NCBI RefSeq assembly: GCF_000333895.2
Contig: NZ_ANFM02000009.1
Location: 1 to 64,000, forward strand
DNA: 64,000 nt
Direction of reading: 5' to 3'
Origin: Grimontia indica
GTDB lineage: Bacteria; Pseudomonadota; Gammaproteobacteria; Enterobacterales; Vibrionaceae
This document shows, piece by piece, positions 1-9,086 of the stretch (position 1 is the stretch's first letter; every line of letters begins with the position of its first letter). Made by a program: the position numbers and the translations under genes. Under the pieces are notes generated by a model. That model was not told where the DNA came from. It saw only the letters and a list, made by a program, of their open reading frames with translations, and made no database searches.

Positions 1-1
1 C

Positions 2-2635
2 ATTGATGGCAATGAAGTGAAGCTGACTGCGGCGGGTGTGGCAGCGATCAACGATGATGGGGCTGAAATCAGCGCCATCAACTTTACCGTCACGGCATCA
101 GATGGTTCCCGCACAGGCAGCGACGATGCGACAGTTTCTGTGGCGCGCGTGAATGACAATGCGCCTGAATTGACTGTCTCAGTCAACGAAATGACGGAAG
201 AAAACGTCGCCGAAAACGATGTGGTTGCAACCCTGTCGGCGACTGACGCTGATGAAAATATAGTGACTTACAGCCTGAGTAATAATAACGCAGGCTATTT
301 CACACTCGTTGGGAATCAGGTGTTACTGACCGCAGCGGGCGTAGCGGCGATTAATAGCGACAGTGCTGCCGATCCGTTGGAAAGCTTGTCGTTTATGGTA
401 GGGGTGAGCGATGGAACCTATGTCGACTCGGAAAATGTGAGTGTCACCGTTAATCGGGTAGACGATATTGTTGCCGCCAATGACAGTGACGAGATTGCTG
501 CGTCTTCGACGGCGACGGGTAACGTTATCTCTGGCAGCAATGGTGATGGAAGTGGTGCAGATACCCTGACGTCACCTTCCTCTGTCAATGTGACCCAAGT
601 GACCTACGATGGTGTGGATTACGTGCTGACTGATGGCAGTGTCACCATCAGCGCGGACTCAGGACAACTGACGGTCTCTGCCAACGGCGATTACACCTTC
701 ACCTCATCTGTGCAGACAGAATTCTACGCCAGCGAACTGAACACCGCTTATGATAGCACCAATGGGGTCACTTTCTATGGCAGCAACCTGACAAGTGCCG
801 CCTTCTTAAGTGGTGATGCAGGGAACGGGCTGGACTTGGATGAGGTGCATCACCCTTCACATGAAGGGATTGTCGAGCACGAAGTGGAAGAAGGCGCGAT
901 TATAGGCACAGATGGCGACGACACGATTGATGCAGGGAACGGTGCAGATATAGTTTACGCAGGCGCGGGTAATGACACAGTGTCTGGCGGCAACGGTGTG
1001 GATGAAATCTACGGCGAAGCGGGTAACGATAACCTGTCAGGCGACAATGCCGAGGACCATCTCTATGGCGGCGCTGATAATGATACGCTAGATGGTGGTC
1101 GCGGTAACGACCGATTGGTGGGCGGCGCGGGTGATGATGAACTCACGCTCGGTAAAGGCTCAGACACCGTGGTGTTTGAATCTGGCAATGACACAGTGAT
1201 GGATTTCGATACCAACAACGACACCATTATTATCAAGAACGCATCGACGATTGATACCTTTGCAGAGCTGGGCATTGAGCAGGTTGGAGATAATACCATC
1301 ATCACCCTTGATACCGGCACTTTGACGCTCAACGATGTTGATAAGGATGACCTCACCGCAGACATGTTCACCTTCGATACGTCGGATGAAGGCGGGGACT
1401 ATTCGGCTTCGATTTATGGTTTCGATGATGAAGTCGACGAAGCGACGTTGACGGTTTCAGGCTTAGCCGACAATGAAGTGGTGGACTGGTTCCTCTATGA
1501 CGTGTCGGGCAATGTCGTTGGCACAGGTTCCAGTACGTTAACGGACGGCAAGCTGTCGCTTTCCGCGCCGGCCGATAACACCTTCCGTTATGTGGCGTTG
1601 GATGTTGAAAACCTCACGGTTGAAACGATCTTCGCTGAACTCACCACTCACGACGTCGAAGATGAAATCTTTACCTACACACTGGCAGATTCAGACAGTA
1701 ACAGTGCACAGGCACAGCTTACTCTAAGTTATGACGACAGTTCCCGCGTGGTGGCAGATATCGCCACGGTTCAAACGTCGGGGCTAAATGGTGACGTGAA
1801 TGCACACATCGCCACAGGGAACCTGTTCGACAATGATGCCTTAAGCGGAACTTGGTCGTTTGAATCTGTGCAGTTTGAAGGTGCCACTTATCACGCATCT
1901 GAAGGTGTGATGATAGTTGAGACCCAATACGGCTCGCTCACCATTTATGGGCAAAGTGACGAATCCCATACAAAAGGTGATTATGTCTATCAACTGATGA
2001 CCGATGTACCGAGCGACGACGTGTTAGAGTCTTTTAATTACACCTTGGTCAACGAGAGTGGATTGCGAATTCAAAGCGTGCTGGACATCCGGGTGGATGA
2101 CAACGCCGACGCAGATGCCGACTTGAGCGATCTGATTAATACCACCGAGCTGGCAGGGGATGAAAACGCGAACTTGCTGGTGGGCTGTGATGAGTCAGAC
2201 ACTCTGCAAGGCAATGGTGGCAACGATATTCTGGACGGTGGCCTTGGTGAAGATCTCTTGATTGGCGGGGCGGGCGACGATGAGCTGACCGGTGGAGAAG
2301 GGCGCGATGTGTTCCAATTCCTTCGTGGTGATGCTGATTCCTTGGCGACCGATACCTTGACTGACTTCGATGTGAGTATGGATGTGTTAGACCTTTCCGA
2401 TTTGTTGGATGGTTTGAACAACGAAAGTATTGAAGATTATCTGGTTTCTCTCTCAGACAAAGAGGGTAAAGCGACGCTGACCGTTGGTCTTGAGGGCGAA
2501 GCTGACAGTCAGGTGATTGTCTTTGAGAACAAGTCGTTGGATCAACTGAGCCAGGATTTAGGCATCAGTGGGAGTTCAGGCTCTGAAATTCTCGGTAAGA
2601 TGATAGATGACGGCATACTGATCACCTCGGTGTGA
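2..2635 (+). CDS. Large RTX/cadherin-like secreted adhesin, C-terminal part (5' end outside window)
   Basis: The reading frame is open to the left edge, so this is the C-terminal ~878 residues of a larger protein. The first ~150 residues hold cadherin/VCBS-like beta-sandwich repeats (recurring LTAAGVAAIN and SDG...V.V motifs with acidic calcium-site residues). A first block of RTX nonapeptides (GGxGxDxLx type) lies at about 899-1175 and a second near 2190-2320. The last ~100 residues form the acidic, hydrophobic C-terminal tail typical of type I secretion substrates. Known for the family: export by an ABC/MFP/TolC machine and calcium-dependent folding outside the cell, with adhesion or biofilm roles. 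The two RTX blocks are separated by ~340 residues of non-repeat sequence. No secretion genes lie downstream; the neighbour is convergent with no gap. Confidence 0.88.
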   Translation: MDGNEVKLTAAGVAAINDDGAEISAINFTVTASDGSRTGSDDATVSVARVNDNAPELTVSVNEMTEENVAENDVVATLSATDADENIVTYSLSNNNAGYFTLVGNQVLLTAAGVAAINSDSAADPLESLSFMVGVSDGTYVDSENVSVTVNRVDDIVAANDSDEIAASSTATGNVISGSNGDGSGADTLTSPSSVNVTQVTYDGVDYVLTDGSVTISADSGQLTVSANGDYTFTSSVQTEFYASELNTAYDSTNGVTFYGSNLTSAAFLSGDAGNGLDLDEVHHPSHEGIVEHEVEEGAIIGTDGDDTIDAGNGADIVYAGAGNDTVSGGNGVDEIYGEAGNDNLSGDNAEDHLYGGADNDTLDGGRGNDRLVGGAGDDELTLGKGSDTVVFESGNDTVMDFDTNNDTIIIKNASTIDTFAELGIEQVGDNTIITLDTGTLTLNDVDKDDLTADMFTFDTSDEGGDYSASIYGFDDEVDEATLTVSGLADNEVVDWFLYDVSGNVVGTGSSTLTDGKLSLSAPADNTFRYVALDVENLTVETIFAELTTHDVEDEIFTYTLADSDSNSAQAQLTLSYDDSSRVVADIATVQTSGLNGDVNAHIATGNLFDNDALSGTWSFESVQFEGATYHASEGVMIVETQYGSLTIYGQSDESHTKGDYVYQLMTDVPSDDVLESFNYTLVNESGLRIQSVLDIRVDDNADADADLSDLINTTELAGDENANLLVGCDESDTLQGNGGNDILDGGLGEDLLIGGAGDDELTGGEGRDVFQFLRGDADSLATDTLTDFDVSMDVLDLSDLLDGLNNESIEDYLVSLSDKEGKATLTVGLEGEADSQVIVFENKSLDQLSQDLGISGSSGSEILGKMIDDGILITSV

Positions 2636-3328
2636 TCACGCCCAGCAGTCTGACAGCGGCAGGCGTTCCATCAGCGCCTGCAGTTCTTTCATTGAGCTAA
2701 CCGAAATCACCAGAGGATGCTCAATGTTTTCTCTGTTTCCCGGGTTGAAATAAACCGTACGCATGCCTGCATTGATACCAGCCTGTACACCCAATAGGGT
2801 GTCATCGACGAACAGACATTCCTGAGTCAGCACCGCCATGTTCATGGCAGCATAATGGAGAAGATCAGGGGCAGGTTTCCAGCTGTTGGCATCAAATGCG
2901 CTATAAAGGTGGTCGCGGAAATGGGGAAGCAAGCCTGTCATGTCCAGCGACATTTCCATCTTATTAACAGGCCCATTTGAGGCGACACACATGTCAATAC
3001 CGACCTCTTTGAGCGTATCGAGTAGTTCTGGTACACCATCGACCGGATCAAGGTGGTCAGCAAACAGTTCTGAACACTTTTGGCGATAGAGATGTTCCAG
3101 TTCATCAATAGAAATTTTCAGGTTATAGCGCTCACAGGTCTTGATCAGGATATCTGCCAGTTTGCCACCCTGAAAATTATCAAGACATTCCTGCAAATCC
3201 AGTTTCACGCCATAGTTTGAGAAAATCTCAACGATCGCCATCTGGGACAGCACTTCGCTATCAACCAAGGTGCCGTCACAGTCAAAAATGACACAAGAAA
3301 CTGGGACATCAAAGTCAAAGGAGTTCAT
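2636..3328 (-). CDS. yieH: HAD-family sugar phosphatase, YieH-like (6-phosphogluconate phosphatase type)
   Basis: A 230-residue HAD hydrolase. Motif I (FDCDGTLVDSE, residues ~14-24) supplies the nucleophile and acid aspartates; motif II is the Ser in VASNGP; motif III Lys and motif IV (VDDTLLG) follow. The SNGP.NKM.. and F.D..WKP.PDL stretches closely match E. coli YieH, which hydrolyses 6-phosphogluconate and other small phosphates in vitro. Cytoplasmic. The stop codon abuts the stop of the convergent adhesin gene. It is monocistronic, with an AT-rich 220-bp upstream region. Specific substrate is inferred from similarity only. Confidence 0.8.
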   Translation of the reverse strand: MNSFDFDVPVSCVIFDCDGTLVDSEVLSQMAIVEIFSNYGVKLDLQECLDNFQGGKLADILIKTCERYNLKISIDELEHLYRQKCSELFADHLDPVDGVPELLDTLKEVGIDMCVASNGPVNKMEMSLDMTGLLPHFRDHLYSAFDANSWKPAPDLLHYAAMNMAVLTQECLFVDDTLLGVQAGINAGMRTVYFNPGNRENIEHPLVISVSSMKELQALMERLPLSDCWA

Positions 3329-3510
3329 TCTTCTCGTTCAATTGGTTTCACAATAATGTCGATACTCTAAGCCTTAACCTGACCAGTAAATCCAACAACG
3401 TGCCATTTAATAAATTGCTAGCTAGGTCTTATCAATTGCTGCGAATAGGTGGAAAAATCCATCTAAGATCTTGTTTTATTAAGAGTGATACATGGGCGGG
3501 GAAATATGCG

Positions 3511-3536
3511 CCGGCTCAACCTTCTGGTTGAGCCGG
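3511..3536. terminator. Strong hairpin downstream of yibH-like gene
   Basis: A perfect 10-bp GC-rich stem (CCGGCTCAAC / GGTTGAGCCGG) with a short loop lies 14 bases past the stop of the minus-strand gene at 3550. The U-tract is poor on either strand, so it may act as a transcript-end stabiliser rather than a classic intrinsic terminator. Confidence 0.5.
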
Positions 3537-3549
3537 AATAGAGGGGTGA

Positions 3550-4680
3550 TTAGTGGTCGAGGTACAGGTAGTTTTGCCAGCTCTTCATACGGATCAGAAC
3601 TTTACGCATGATAGAGACGTGATGGAAACTGTCTGAATAGACGGCGATTTCGACATTGGTACCGTTCGGCAGCATATGTTCAGAAATGTCGTCTGTCATC
3701 TCCAGCACAACCAGTGCACGGCCTTGGTCGCTAAACATCTTGTCGCCCATCAACATGCCTTGCGCCTGAATCTGACCTTCTGCAATGGCAGGCAGCACTT
3801 CGACGACTTTGCCCTGGAAGGTTTTGCCTGGCAGAGCACGGAAGATGAACTCGGCTTCAAAACCCGGTTTCAGGCGTAGCAGGCTGTTTTGGCGGAACGC
3901 GCCCACATATCGGGTGCGGTCTTCATTCACAAAGGTCATCACCGGACGAAGCGGCATAGGAACGGCCATCATACCTGGGCGCAGCGTCACTTGGGTCACG
4001 TAGCCGTCAGTCGGTGCGCGGACAACGGTGCTGTCCAAATCAAACTGTGCTTGTTCCAGTGCAGCTTGTGCTTTCGCTACCGTGGTGTCCACACCATTGA
4101 TTTGAGAGGTAATACCCAGAAGTTGACGATCTTCTTCCGCTTCTGCGGCTTCTAGAGAGGCCTCCGCAGCCAGATAGATTTGACGTTTGTTGTCGACATC
4201 AGAAGCAGTAAACGCTCCCTTCTTTGCACCTTTTTGGTAACGTTCAAACTCTTTCTTTGTTCTGTCCCGTTCAGCTAACGCTTTGAGGGTATTGGCCTTA
4301 GCCGTTGAGTAAGCGGCCTGACGGGTCAGTACCGATTGCTGCGCGTCCTGCAGGGCTGCCTTGGCTTCCATTACCCGGGCTTTGAATCGGGTCTGGTCAA
4401 TTTTAAACAGGATATCGCCCTGCTTGAGCGGTTGGTTAGCCTGAACGGGCACTTCGACAACCTGTCCACGAACGTTCGGTACGATTGGCGTGGTGACATA
4501 CACATTACCGCCCAGCGCCGTGTGCGGGTGGTTGTAGTTCATCAGCAGAATCAATGTGCCAATCAGCACGATACCCCCCAATACCGCTGTCGGTACGGTC
4601 CATTTGTTCAGAGGGATTTTGAAGATTTTGAAAATAGCGACACACAGTGCGGTGTAAGTCAGAATGAGGAGTAAATCCAT
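3550..4680 (-). CDS. yibH: HlyD-family membrane fusion protein, YibH-like
   Basis: A 376-residue periplasmic adaptor. Two N-terminal membrane segments (about residues 2-19 and 27-47) are followed by a lipoyl-like half (VPNVRGQVVEVPV), a long alpha-helical hairpin rich in Ala/Gln/Glu (residues ~95-210), the second lipoyl half (VRAPTDGYVTQV) and a beta-barrel domain. It pairs with the DUF3302 gene directly upstream, overlapping by one base (TAATG), as in the yibI-yibH pair of enterobacteria. Known for the family: adaptor of small-molecule efflux across the envelope; the substrate is unknown. No ABC, MFS or outer-membrane partner lies next to it. Confidence 0.82.
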   Translation of the reverse strand: MDLLLILTYTALCVAIFKIFKIPLNKWTVPTAVLGGIVLIGTLILLMNYNHPHTALGGNVYVTTPIVPNVRGQVVEVPVQANQPLKQGDILFKIDQTRFKARVMEAKAALQDAQQSVLTRQAAYSTAKANTLKALAERDRTKKEFERYQKGAKKGAFTASDVDNKRQIYLAAEASLEAAEAEEDRQLLGITSQINGVDTTVAKAQAALEQAQFDLDSTVVRAPTDGYVTQVTLRPGMMAVPMPLRPVMTFVNEDRTRYVGAFRQNSLLRLKPGFEAEFIFRALPGKTFQGKVVEVLPAIAEGQIQAQGMLMGDKMFSDQGRALVVLEMTDDISEHMLPNGTNVEIAVYSDSFHHVSIMRKVLIRMKSWQNYLYLDH

Positions 4681-5060
4681 TATTTTGCCTCCCCATCAGT
4701 GTCACCGCTGGTGGTTGAGTTCTCCACGTTTTGCGTTTTTTCCTCAAGCTTCTTTTCCAGCAGAGTAATACGTTCTTTCAACGCATTGAATTCGCTCTGC
4801 ATGGCTTCCTGATTATGTTCCAGCGCACTCATTCCCCAGCCGCGATCATGGCGCCAAAGCGTTGCCCAAATCCATAAGAAGGGCCAAAGCGCGTGAAGGG
4901 TAAACAGACTCACCCAGCCAGCATGGTGGATGGCATCTTGATGCGGATGATTCCGCTTTTTCGCGATTTCATAGGGGATGTCGTGAATGACAATGATGCC
5001 GTAGAAAATCACTAGAGCGACAAAGACCAGCAGCCCAAGCGCAAAGTAATCGAGGTTCAT
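4680..5060 (-). CDS. yibI: DUF3302 inner-membrane protein, YibI-like
   Basis: A 126-residue protein with an N-terminal membrane segment (about residues 6-27), a His-rich cytoplasmic-type stretch (IAKKRNHPHQDAIHHAGW) and a second segment around residues 50-70 (LFTLHALWPFLWIWATLW). A charged coiled-coil tail follows. Matches the DUF3302 family found with YibH-type adaptors. First gene of a two-gene operon, with stop and next start overlapping. Function unknown; likely a small partner of the adaptor. Confidence 0.8.
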   Translation of the reverse strand: MNLDYFALGLLVFVALVIFYGIIVIHDIPYEIAKKRNHPHQDAIHHAGWVSLFTLHALWPFLWIWATLWRHDRGWGMSALEHNQEAMQSEFNALKERITLLEKKLEEKTQNVENSTTSGDTDGEAK

Positions 5061-5226
5061 ATTTTATCCTTTTATATGACTTACTGACTCGTCCGTGTCT
5101 ACCGAATACCGCTGAAATTCAAGGCCAAAAAGACGGACGATTACGCGATAATATAACACTCACTTAACTAATCGTGACTAAGACGACATAAGAATTAACA
5201 AGTTTGGATCGAACCGCCATCATCAC

Positions 5227-5508
5227 TAGGGGCTGTTGACCTTTGGTGATGATTTTTGCAGCAGTTTGTGGGGATTTTGTGCAAGGCAGAGGCTTCGATG
5301 TGTAGCTAGCCTACATGAGAAGCCGATAACGCTGCATAAATTCCCCACAAAAGCTGCCCGAAGGGTTCGACTGCGCGTCCCGTACTCTAAGCGTTTTATG
5401 CTTTGTTGAAGTGTGTTTGCTTAGAATAACTATGCGGCACACACCGCGCCGCGCCTAAAACGCTTATAGCGAGAACAAAATTTAACCACCAAAGATCAAC
5501 AGCCCCTA
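5227..5508. mobile_element. MITE-like non-coding element with TIRs and TA target duplication
   Basis: A 278-bp sequence (5229-5506) starts with GGGGCTGTTGACCTTTGGTG and ends with the near-perfect inverted counterpart (the reverse complement differs at one position in 20). It is flanked on both sides by TA (5227-5228, 5507-5508), the target duplication made by IS630/Tc1-mariner-type elements. It contains no open frame of note. Internal inverted repeats (for example AAGCGTTTTA near 5390 with TAAAACGCTT near 5456) suggest a folded transcript. It fills the long gap between yibI and the FAH gene. Family assignment is inferred from the TA duplication and size. Confidence 0.8.
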
Positions 5509-5558
5509 AAGATGTTTGATAATATGGCACGGTTATTTTAGATGACAGGGAGTCACGA

Positions 5559-6224
5559 ATGTATTCACATCAATGGGTTGGCGGAAAGGTTGCAGGGTTG
5601 ACCACGGGCAAGGCGGTTTGTATTGGGAGAAACTATGTTGAGCATGCCAAAGAGCTCAATAATCCTATCCCTGATGAGCCTGTGCTCTTTATCAAACCGG
5701 CGACATCAATCGTCGGCACCGATTCCTCGCTAGCACTCAGTGAACGTCTGGCGCCTATTCATTATGAGGCGGAGTTATCCGTATTAATCGGCAAGCCGCT
5801 GACGAAGGCAACAGCGGAAGAAGTAATGGACGCGATTGTTGGTGTTGGGGTTGCGCTTGATCTGACGCGCCGCGAAGCTCAGAGCAAACTGAAAGAGAAA
5901 GGCTTACCTTGGGAGTTGGCAAAAGCCTTTGATGCCAGCTGCGTGCAAAGCCCATTTATGCCGTTTGAAGGCTTTGATCTGGCCACAACTACCTATGGTT
6001 TAGACATCAACGGCGAGCCAACCCAGCGCGGTGACACCAGTCTGATGATTAACCCAGTGGTGGATTTGATTTGTCACCTCACCCAGTACTTTACATTAGT
6101 ACCGGGTGACATCGTGCTGACTGGCACACCGAAGGGCGTGGGTAAACTCGCTGACGGTGATGTGTTAACGCTGACGTTATCAGATGAAGTTTTGGCAGAA
6201 TTTAGTTGTATCAGTGCGCCTTAA
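5559..6224 (+). CDS. Fumarylacetoacetate hydrolase family protein (FAHD1/YcgM-like)
   Basis: A 221-residue single-domain FAH fold protein. The conserved start IGRNYVEHAKELNN, the metal-binding HYEAELSVLIGK (His/Glu/Glu, residues ~68-79) and DLTRREAQ, with the C-terminal TGTPKGVG loop, match the FAHD1/YcgM group. Characterised members act on acylpyruvates or oxaloacetate (hydrolase, decarboxylase or tautomerase); which applies here cannot be told. Cytoplasmic and Mg-dependent. RBS AGGGAG precedes the ATG. The 3' end overlaps the convergent DUF1415 gene by 14 bases. Confidence 0.85.
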   Translation: MYSHQWVGGKVAGLTTGKAVCIGRNYVEHAKELNNPIPDEPVLFIKPATSIVGTDSSLALSERLAPIHYEAELSVLIGKPLTKATAEEVMDAIVGVGVALDLTRREAQSKLKEKGLPWELAKAFDASCVQSPFMPFEGFDLATTTYGLDINGEPTQRGDTSLMINPVVDLICHLTQYFTLVPGDIVLTGTPKGVGKLADGDVLTLTLSDEVLAEFSCISAP

Positions 6225-6780
6225 AAAGATAAGGAAACAGTGCTTTTCTCTCTTCAGCTGACAAACTGCAAACGCGGTCGATATTGATTTGAGGGATATC
6301 TTCCGCGTCCCCGCCGTAGTGCTTCAGCGCTTTTTCAATGCTGGCTTCACGGATCAGGTGAAACATCGGGAACGGTGAACGGTTGGTCAGGTTGCTATCA
6401 TCTTCAGGTTCGACATCTGCAAAGCAATAATCGGGATGGAAACTCGCAATCTGGTAAATACCGCGCCAGCCAAACTGATCAATCAGCATATCTGCGACAT
6501 CCAGAAACTGGTTGTAATCATCAAAGTCCAGAAAGTGATTCGGAGTGACCACGATGGTGGTTTCTAAATCCGCCACGTCGCTTTTTTCCAGCAATGTTAA
6601 CTCTGTGATGATGCTTTCCATCACTTCCTGATCATCCTGGGCATCACATACGGCAACCTTGATTTGCTTGTTACGCTGCGGCTTGGCGGCAAACGGGCAG
6701 AGGTTTAAGCCAATGACGACTTTCTCGAGCCAATCTGTGGTTTGTTGCTCGACGAGGTTTTTGGAAGGAAAAGCGGTCAT
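6211..6780 (-). CDS. DUF1415 family protein
   Basis: A 189-residue protein matching the DUF1415 family: the N-terminal W....VIGLNLCPFA motif with a conserved Cys, the LETTIVVTPNHF.DF..Y..F block, then FHPDYCFAD and the RSPFP..HLIRE motif with invariant His/Arg. Cytoplasmic, no signal or membrane segment. Function unknown in the family. Its C-terminus overlaps the convergent FAH gene by 14 bases. Widespread in Vibrionaceae and other gammaproteobacteria as a housekeeping-type gene. Confidence 0.82.
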   Translation of the reverse strand: MTAFPSKNLVEQQTTDWLEKVVIGLNLCPFAAKPQRNKQIKVAVCDAQDDQEVMESIITELTLLEKSDVADLETTIVVTPNHFLDFDDYNQFLDVADMLIDQFGWRGIYQIASFHPDYCFADVEPEDDSNLTNRSPFPMFHLIREASIEKALKHYGGDAEDIPQINIDRVCSLSAEERKALFPYLFKAH

Positions 6781-6962
6781 GGTAATTACTCTGTTGAATG
6801 CGACAGCGGTATATTAACGGCGTATTTCGCCAAACCCAACGTTTATACCAAAACAAGAAAGCAAGCTGGCCTGCCAATGAGTGAAAATCATTCGCATTAG
6901 TTTGACGGGAGAGCCTTTATTACTTAAAGTGCATTTGAAATGCATCTTTAAAGGGGAAGGTT

Positions 6963-7217
6963 ATGGAAGTAGTAATCCAATCTGGAAATGAACGAGGCAT
7001 TAACTTCAAAAAGGTTACGCAGGTCGGCGGCGTGTTGATGATTATGTCGGGCTTGATAATGGTGAGCTCTTTACTCATCAGCTTCCCATTTGCGGACAAT
7101 TTTTCAATTTTCCATCAAACCATCGCTCACATAGTGACCATCGTGATCGCGGGAGTATTCAAAGTCGGATACGTGACTTACATCGTTGGACGATACGAGC
7201 GCAGTCTACCTTGCTGA
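6963..7217 (+). CDS. Small predicted membrane protein (unknown)
   Basis: An 84-residue protein not recognised. Two hydrophobic helices are clear (about residues 22-43 and 55-76), so it is a small inner-membrane protein. The start is supported by the RBS AGGGGAAGG just upstream of the ATG. It ends before a 12-bp perfect inverted repeat. It stands alone between two genes on the opposite strand. Confidence 0.6.
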   Translation: MEVVIQSGNERGINFKKVTQVGGVLMIMSGLIMVSSLLISFPFADNFSIFHQTIAHIVTIVIAGVFKVGYVTYIVGRYERSLPC

Positions 7218-7227
7218 TAGGCAAGCG

Positions 7228-7267
7228 TGCTCATCCTTCATTAAAAATCTCACCAGAAGGATGAGCA
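7228..7267. terminator. Bidirectional hairpin between convergent genes
   Basis: A perfect 12-bp inverted repeat, TGCTCATCCTTC at 7228-7239 and GAAGGATGAGCA at 7256-7267, with a 16-base loop. It lies between the convergent small membrane protein gene and creA, so it can serve both. T-tracts are weak. Confidence 0.6.
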
Positions 7268-7276
7268 AGCAGCGTT

Positions 7277-7780
7277 TTATTTATCTTCTGTCGGTGCTTG
7301 CCATGCTTTTGTACCCCAAAGTGGAACCGTTGAGAGGCTGTGTTTATGGCTCCCTTGTGTCTCTTTGGTAGAGTAAGAAAGGTACATCAGCGTCTGGTTT
7401 TTCGAATCAAAGATACGGCGGATTTTCATGGACTTGAACAAGATGCTCTTTGATGCGGTAAACACCACTTCACCGGATTTTGAGCGATCCACATTCGCAA
7501 TCATTTCTGGGGTAATTTCACCGGTTTGTCGGCATGAAATGCCCATATCAGAAGGGTCAGAGAAGTCGAGGTCCGCTTTCACGTGGCTGATGTGACAAGT
7601 GACGCCGGGCACTTCTGGATCATTAAAGATTTGGATTTTGATGTCTTTGGTCGTGAACAATCCCAAGCTGACATCGCCGACTTCATCGTCTGAACAGCCT
7701 GCCAATGCAAGACCGAATACAGATGCAGCGATCAGCGCGCGAAGTGGTTTTGAAGAAAACGATTTTGATACAGCGAACAT
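7277..7780 (-). CDS. creA: CreA family protein (periplasmic/lipoprotein)
   Basis: The start is placed at the ATG at 7780 because AGGTG sits seven bases upstream and the product then begins with a clean signal peptide; an in-frame upstream ATG at 7804 lacks this. 167 residues. The signal ends in a lipobox-like LALAGC, suggesting lipid anchoring. The mature part carries the CreA pattern: D.I.I..F.DP.V.GVTCH.S, then C R Q.G.I, and K S..FK.MK..R..D.....L.YL.YS. Function unknown in the family. Monocistronic, ending at the convergent hairpin. Confidence 0.82.
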   Translation of the reverse strand: MFAVSKSFSSKPLRALIAASVFGLALAGCSDDEVGDVSLGLFTTKDIKIQIFNDPEVPGVTCHISHVKADLDFSDPSDMGISCRQTGEITPEMIANVDRSKSGEVVFTASKSILFKSMKIRRIFDSKNQTLMYLSYSTKETQGSHKHSLSTVPLWGTKAWQAPTEDK

Positions 7781-7872
7781 GGCAACACCTGTCGTTAGAA
7801 ACATTTCAAGCCACTTTATCAGTGGCTTGTGTTAATTGTCTAACTTCGACTGGTATCGCTAGTAAAGAGTCA

Positions 7873-8202
7873 CTAATCGAATTGTGCGTCACCAGGGCGG
7901 CGATCCAGTGTTTCTGGATTGAAAGTGAGTAGCTCGTCGTATGCATCACAAAAGCTTGCCGTATCATTGTATTTTTGGCGGGCAGCTTCGATTTTACGCT
8001 CAGCAATTCGGCGTTTATCGGAGCCGTTGCGATCAGAGCTGAAAATTCGTTGCTGAGTAAACAGCTCTTGCGTGAACTTCTGCTTGCAGATTGATTCGTT
8101 TCTTTCTGTAACCACTTCACCCAACTTATCTTTTGCAGCAAAGGCAAAACCAGATACCAGAGCCGAAGTTATAATTATTGATTTAACAACGAGATAGCGC
8201 AT
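7873..8202 (-). CDS. Small secreted protein with signal peptide (unknown)
   Basis: About 109 residues from the ATG at 8202 (preceded by GTGAGG); a GTG nine bases upstream is possible. It has a classic signal peptide (MRYLVVKSIIITSALVSGFAFA) and a charged helical mature part with two cysteines that could form one disulfide. Family not recognised; likely a periplasmic protein. It is separated from creA by about 90 bases on the same strand, so it may share its transcript. Confidence 0.6.
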   Translation of the reverse strand: MRYLVVKSIIITSALVSGFAFAAKDKLGEVVTERNESICKQKFTQELFTQQRIFSSDRNGSDKRRIAERKIEAARQKYNDTASFCDAYDELLTFNPETLDRRPGDAQFD

Positions 8203-8472
8203 AATCCTCACCTGATAGTGAACCCACTCGTTTTAAAGATAGTTCACACAACAGTGCCTCTCCAGTGAGATACGTTGCTCATTATTGATTCAGCACAATT
8301 CCCCTTTCATTTAGTGATATTGGTTCCTGAATTAACGCCTCATTATCAAACACTGACTATCGGATTCCGGCCTGTTTTCGGCGCTGGTTAACATTCCTAC
8401 AAAAAGAGGGATGAAGAGGGCGTAGCTTGCGGTTATCTTCATCTTTTTCAAGGAATGACAGTGACGTAAGAG

Positions 8473-8928
8473 ATGCAAAATCAGGTAAACAGCTCGTACT
8501 TACAGCTTTTTCTGCGTGAATCTGGCACCGCAGCCATGCTGAATATTGAACAACTTCCCGACGTGTCAGATGTCGATGCCATCGCCCTTTTTGACTGGAT
8601 GTCCAGTAAGCGCTCTTTCTCGGTATCGGAAGTGAAAGGCCAACGCTGGATTAAAACCTGCAGTGCGGGCTATGTGACTGAGCTGTTGCTTAAAGAAGAT
8701 GGCACCCTTGAAGAATTTACCCTGTTCAACCGCCTACCAACCAAAGGTTGGTGGAAACTGGAACAAGGCGTACTCGATTTGGAAATCGTGAAAAACGACA
8801 ACACCTACCGTAGTCGGGTCATTGCCAATAAATCGGTGAACATTCACTCGGCCATCGAGTACAAAAACGGCGAACTGCATTCATACCTCAAACTGGCGCA
8901 AGTGATGCCAGTGGCGCAAAGCGCATAA
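8473..8928 (+). CDS. Conserved hypothetical cytoplasmic protein
   Basis: A 151-residue protein without signal or membrane segments. Beta-rich middle (RWIKTCSAGYVTELLLKEDGTLEEFTLF and following) with several Trp; not recognised. It is followed 20 bases later by a good intrinsic terminator, supporting it as a real single-gene unit. The upstream 260 bases (8212-8472), shared with the divergent secreted-protein gene, hold no other gene that I can support. Confidence 0.6.
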   Translation: MQNQVNSSYLQLFLRESGTAAMLNIEQLPDVSDVDAIALFDWMSSKRSFSVSEVKGQRWIKTCSAGYVTELLLKEDGTLEEFTLFNRLPTKGWWKLEQGVLDLEIVKNDNTYRSRVIANKSVNIHSAIEYKNGELHSYLKLAQVMPVAQSA

Positions 8929-8949
8929 AGTTCCCATCAAACTAGCCTT

Positions 8950-8977
8950 AAAGGTCAGCGAAATGCTGGCCTTTTTC
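8950..8977 (+). terminator. Intrinsic terminator
   Basis: AAAGGTCAGC and GCTGGCCTTT pair around a GAAAT loop, followed by TTTTTC. Terminates the gene ending at 8928. Confidence 0.85.
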
Positions 8978-9086
8978 ATTTCTAGCGAATTTCTCTGATC
9001 ATTAGGTATAAGTGAGACCCCTAACGCATTGTTTTTGCGCTATACATGAAGGCAGAACGGTAGCTTTGTGTTGAGGGAGTAACAAG

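Noticed and set aside
1063-2421. Two long minus-strand open frames inside the adhesin gene
   Set aside because: Ser/Pro-rich low-complexity products are shadows of Gly/Asp-rich RTX codons; no RBS or homology.
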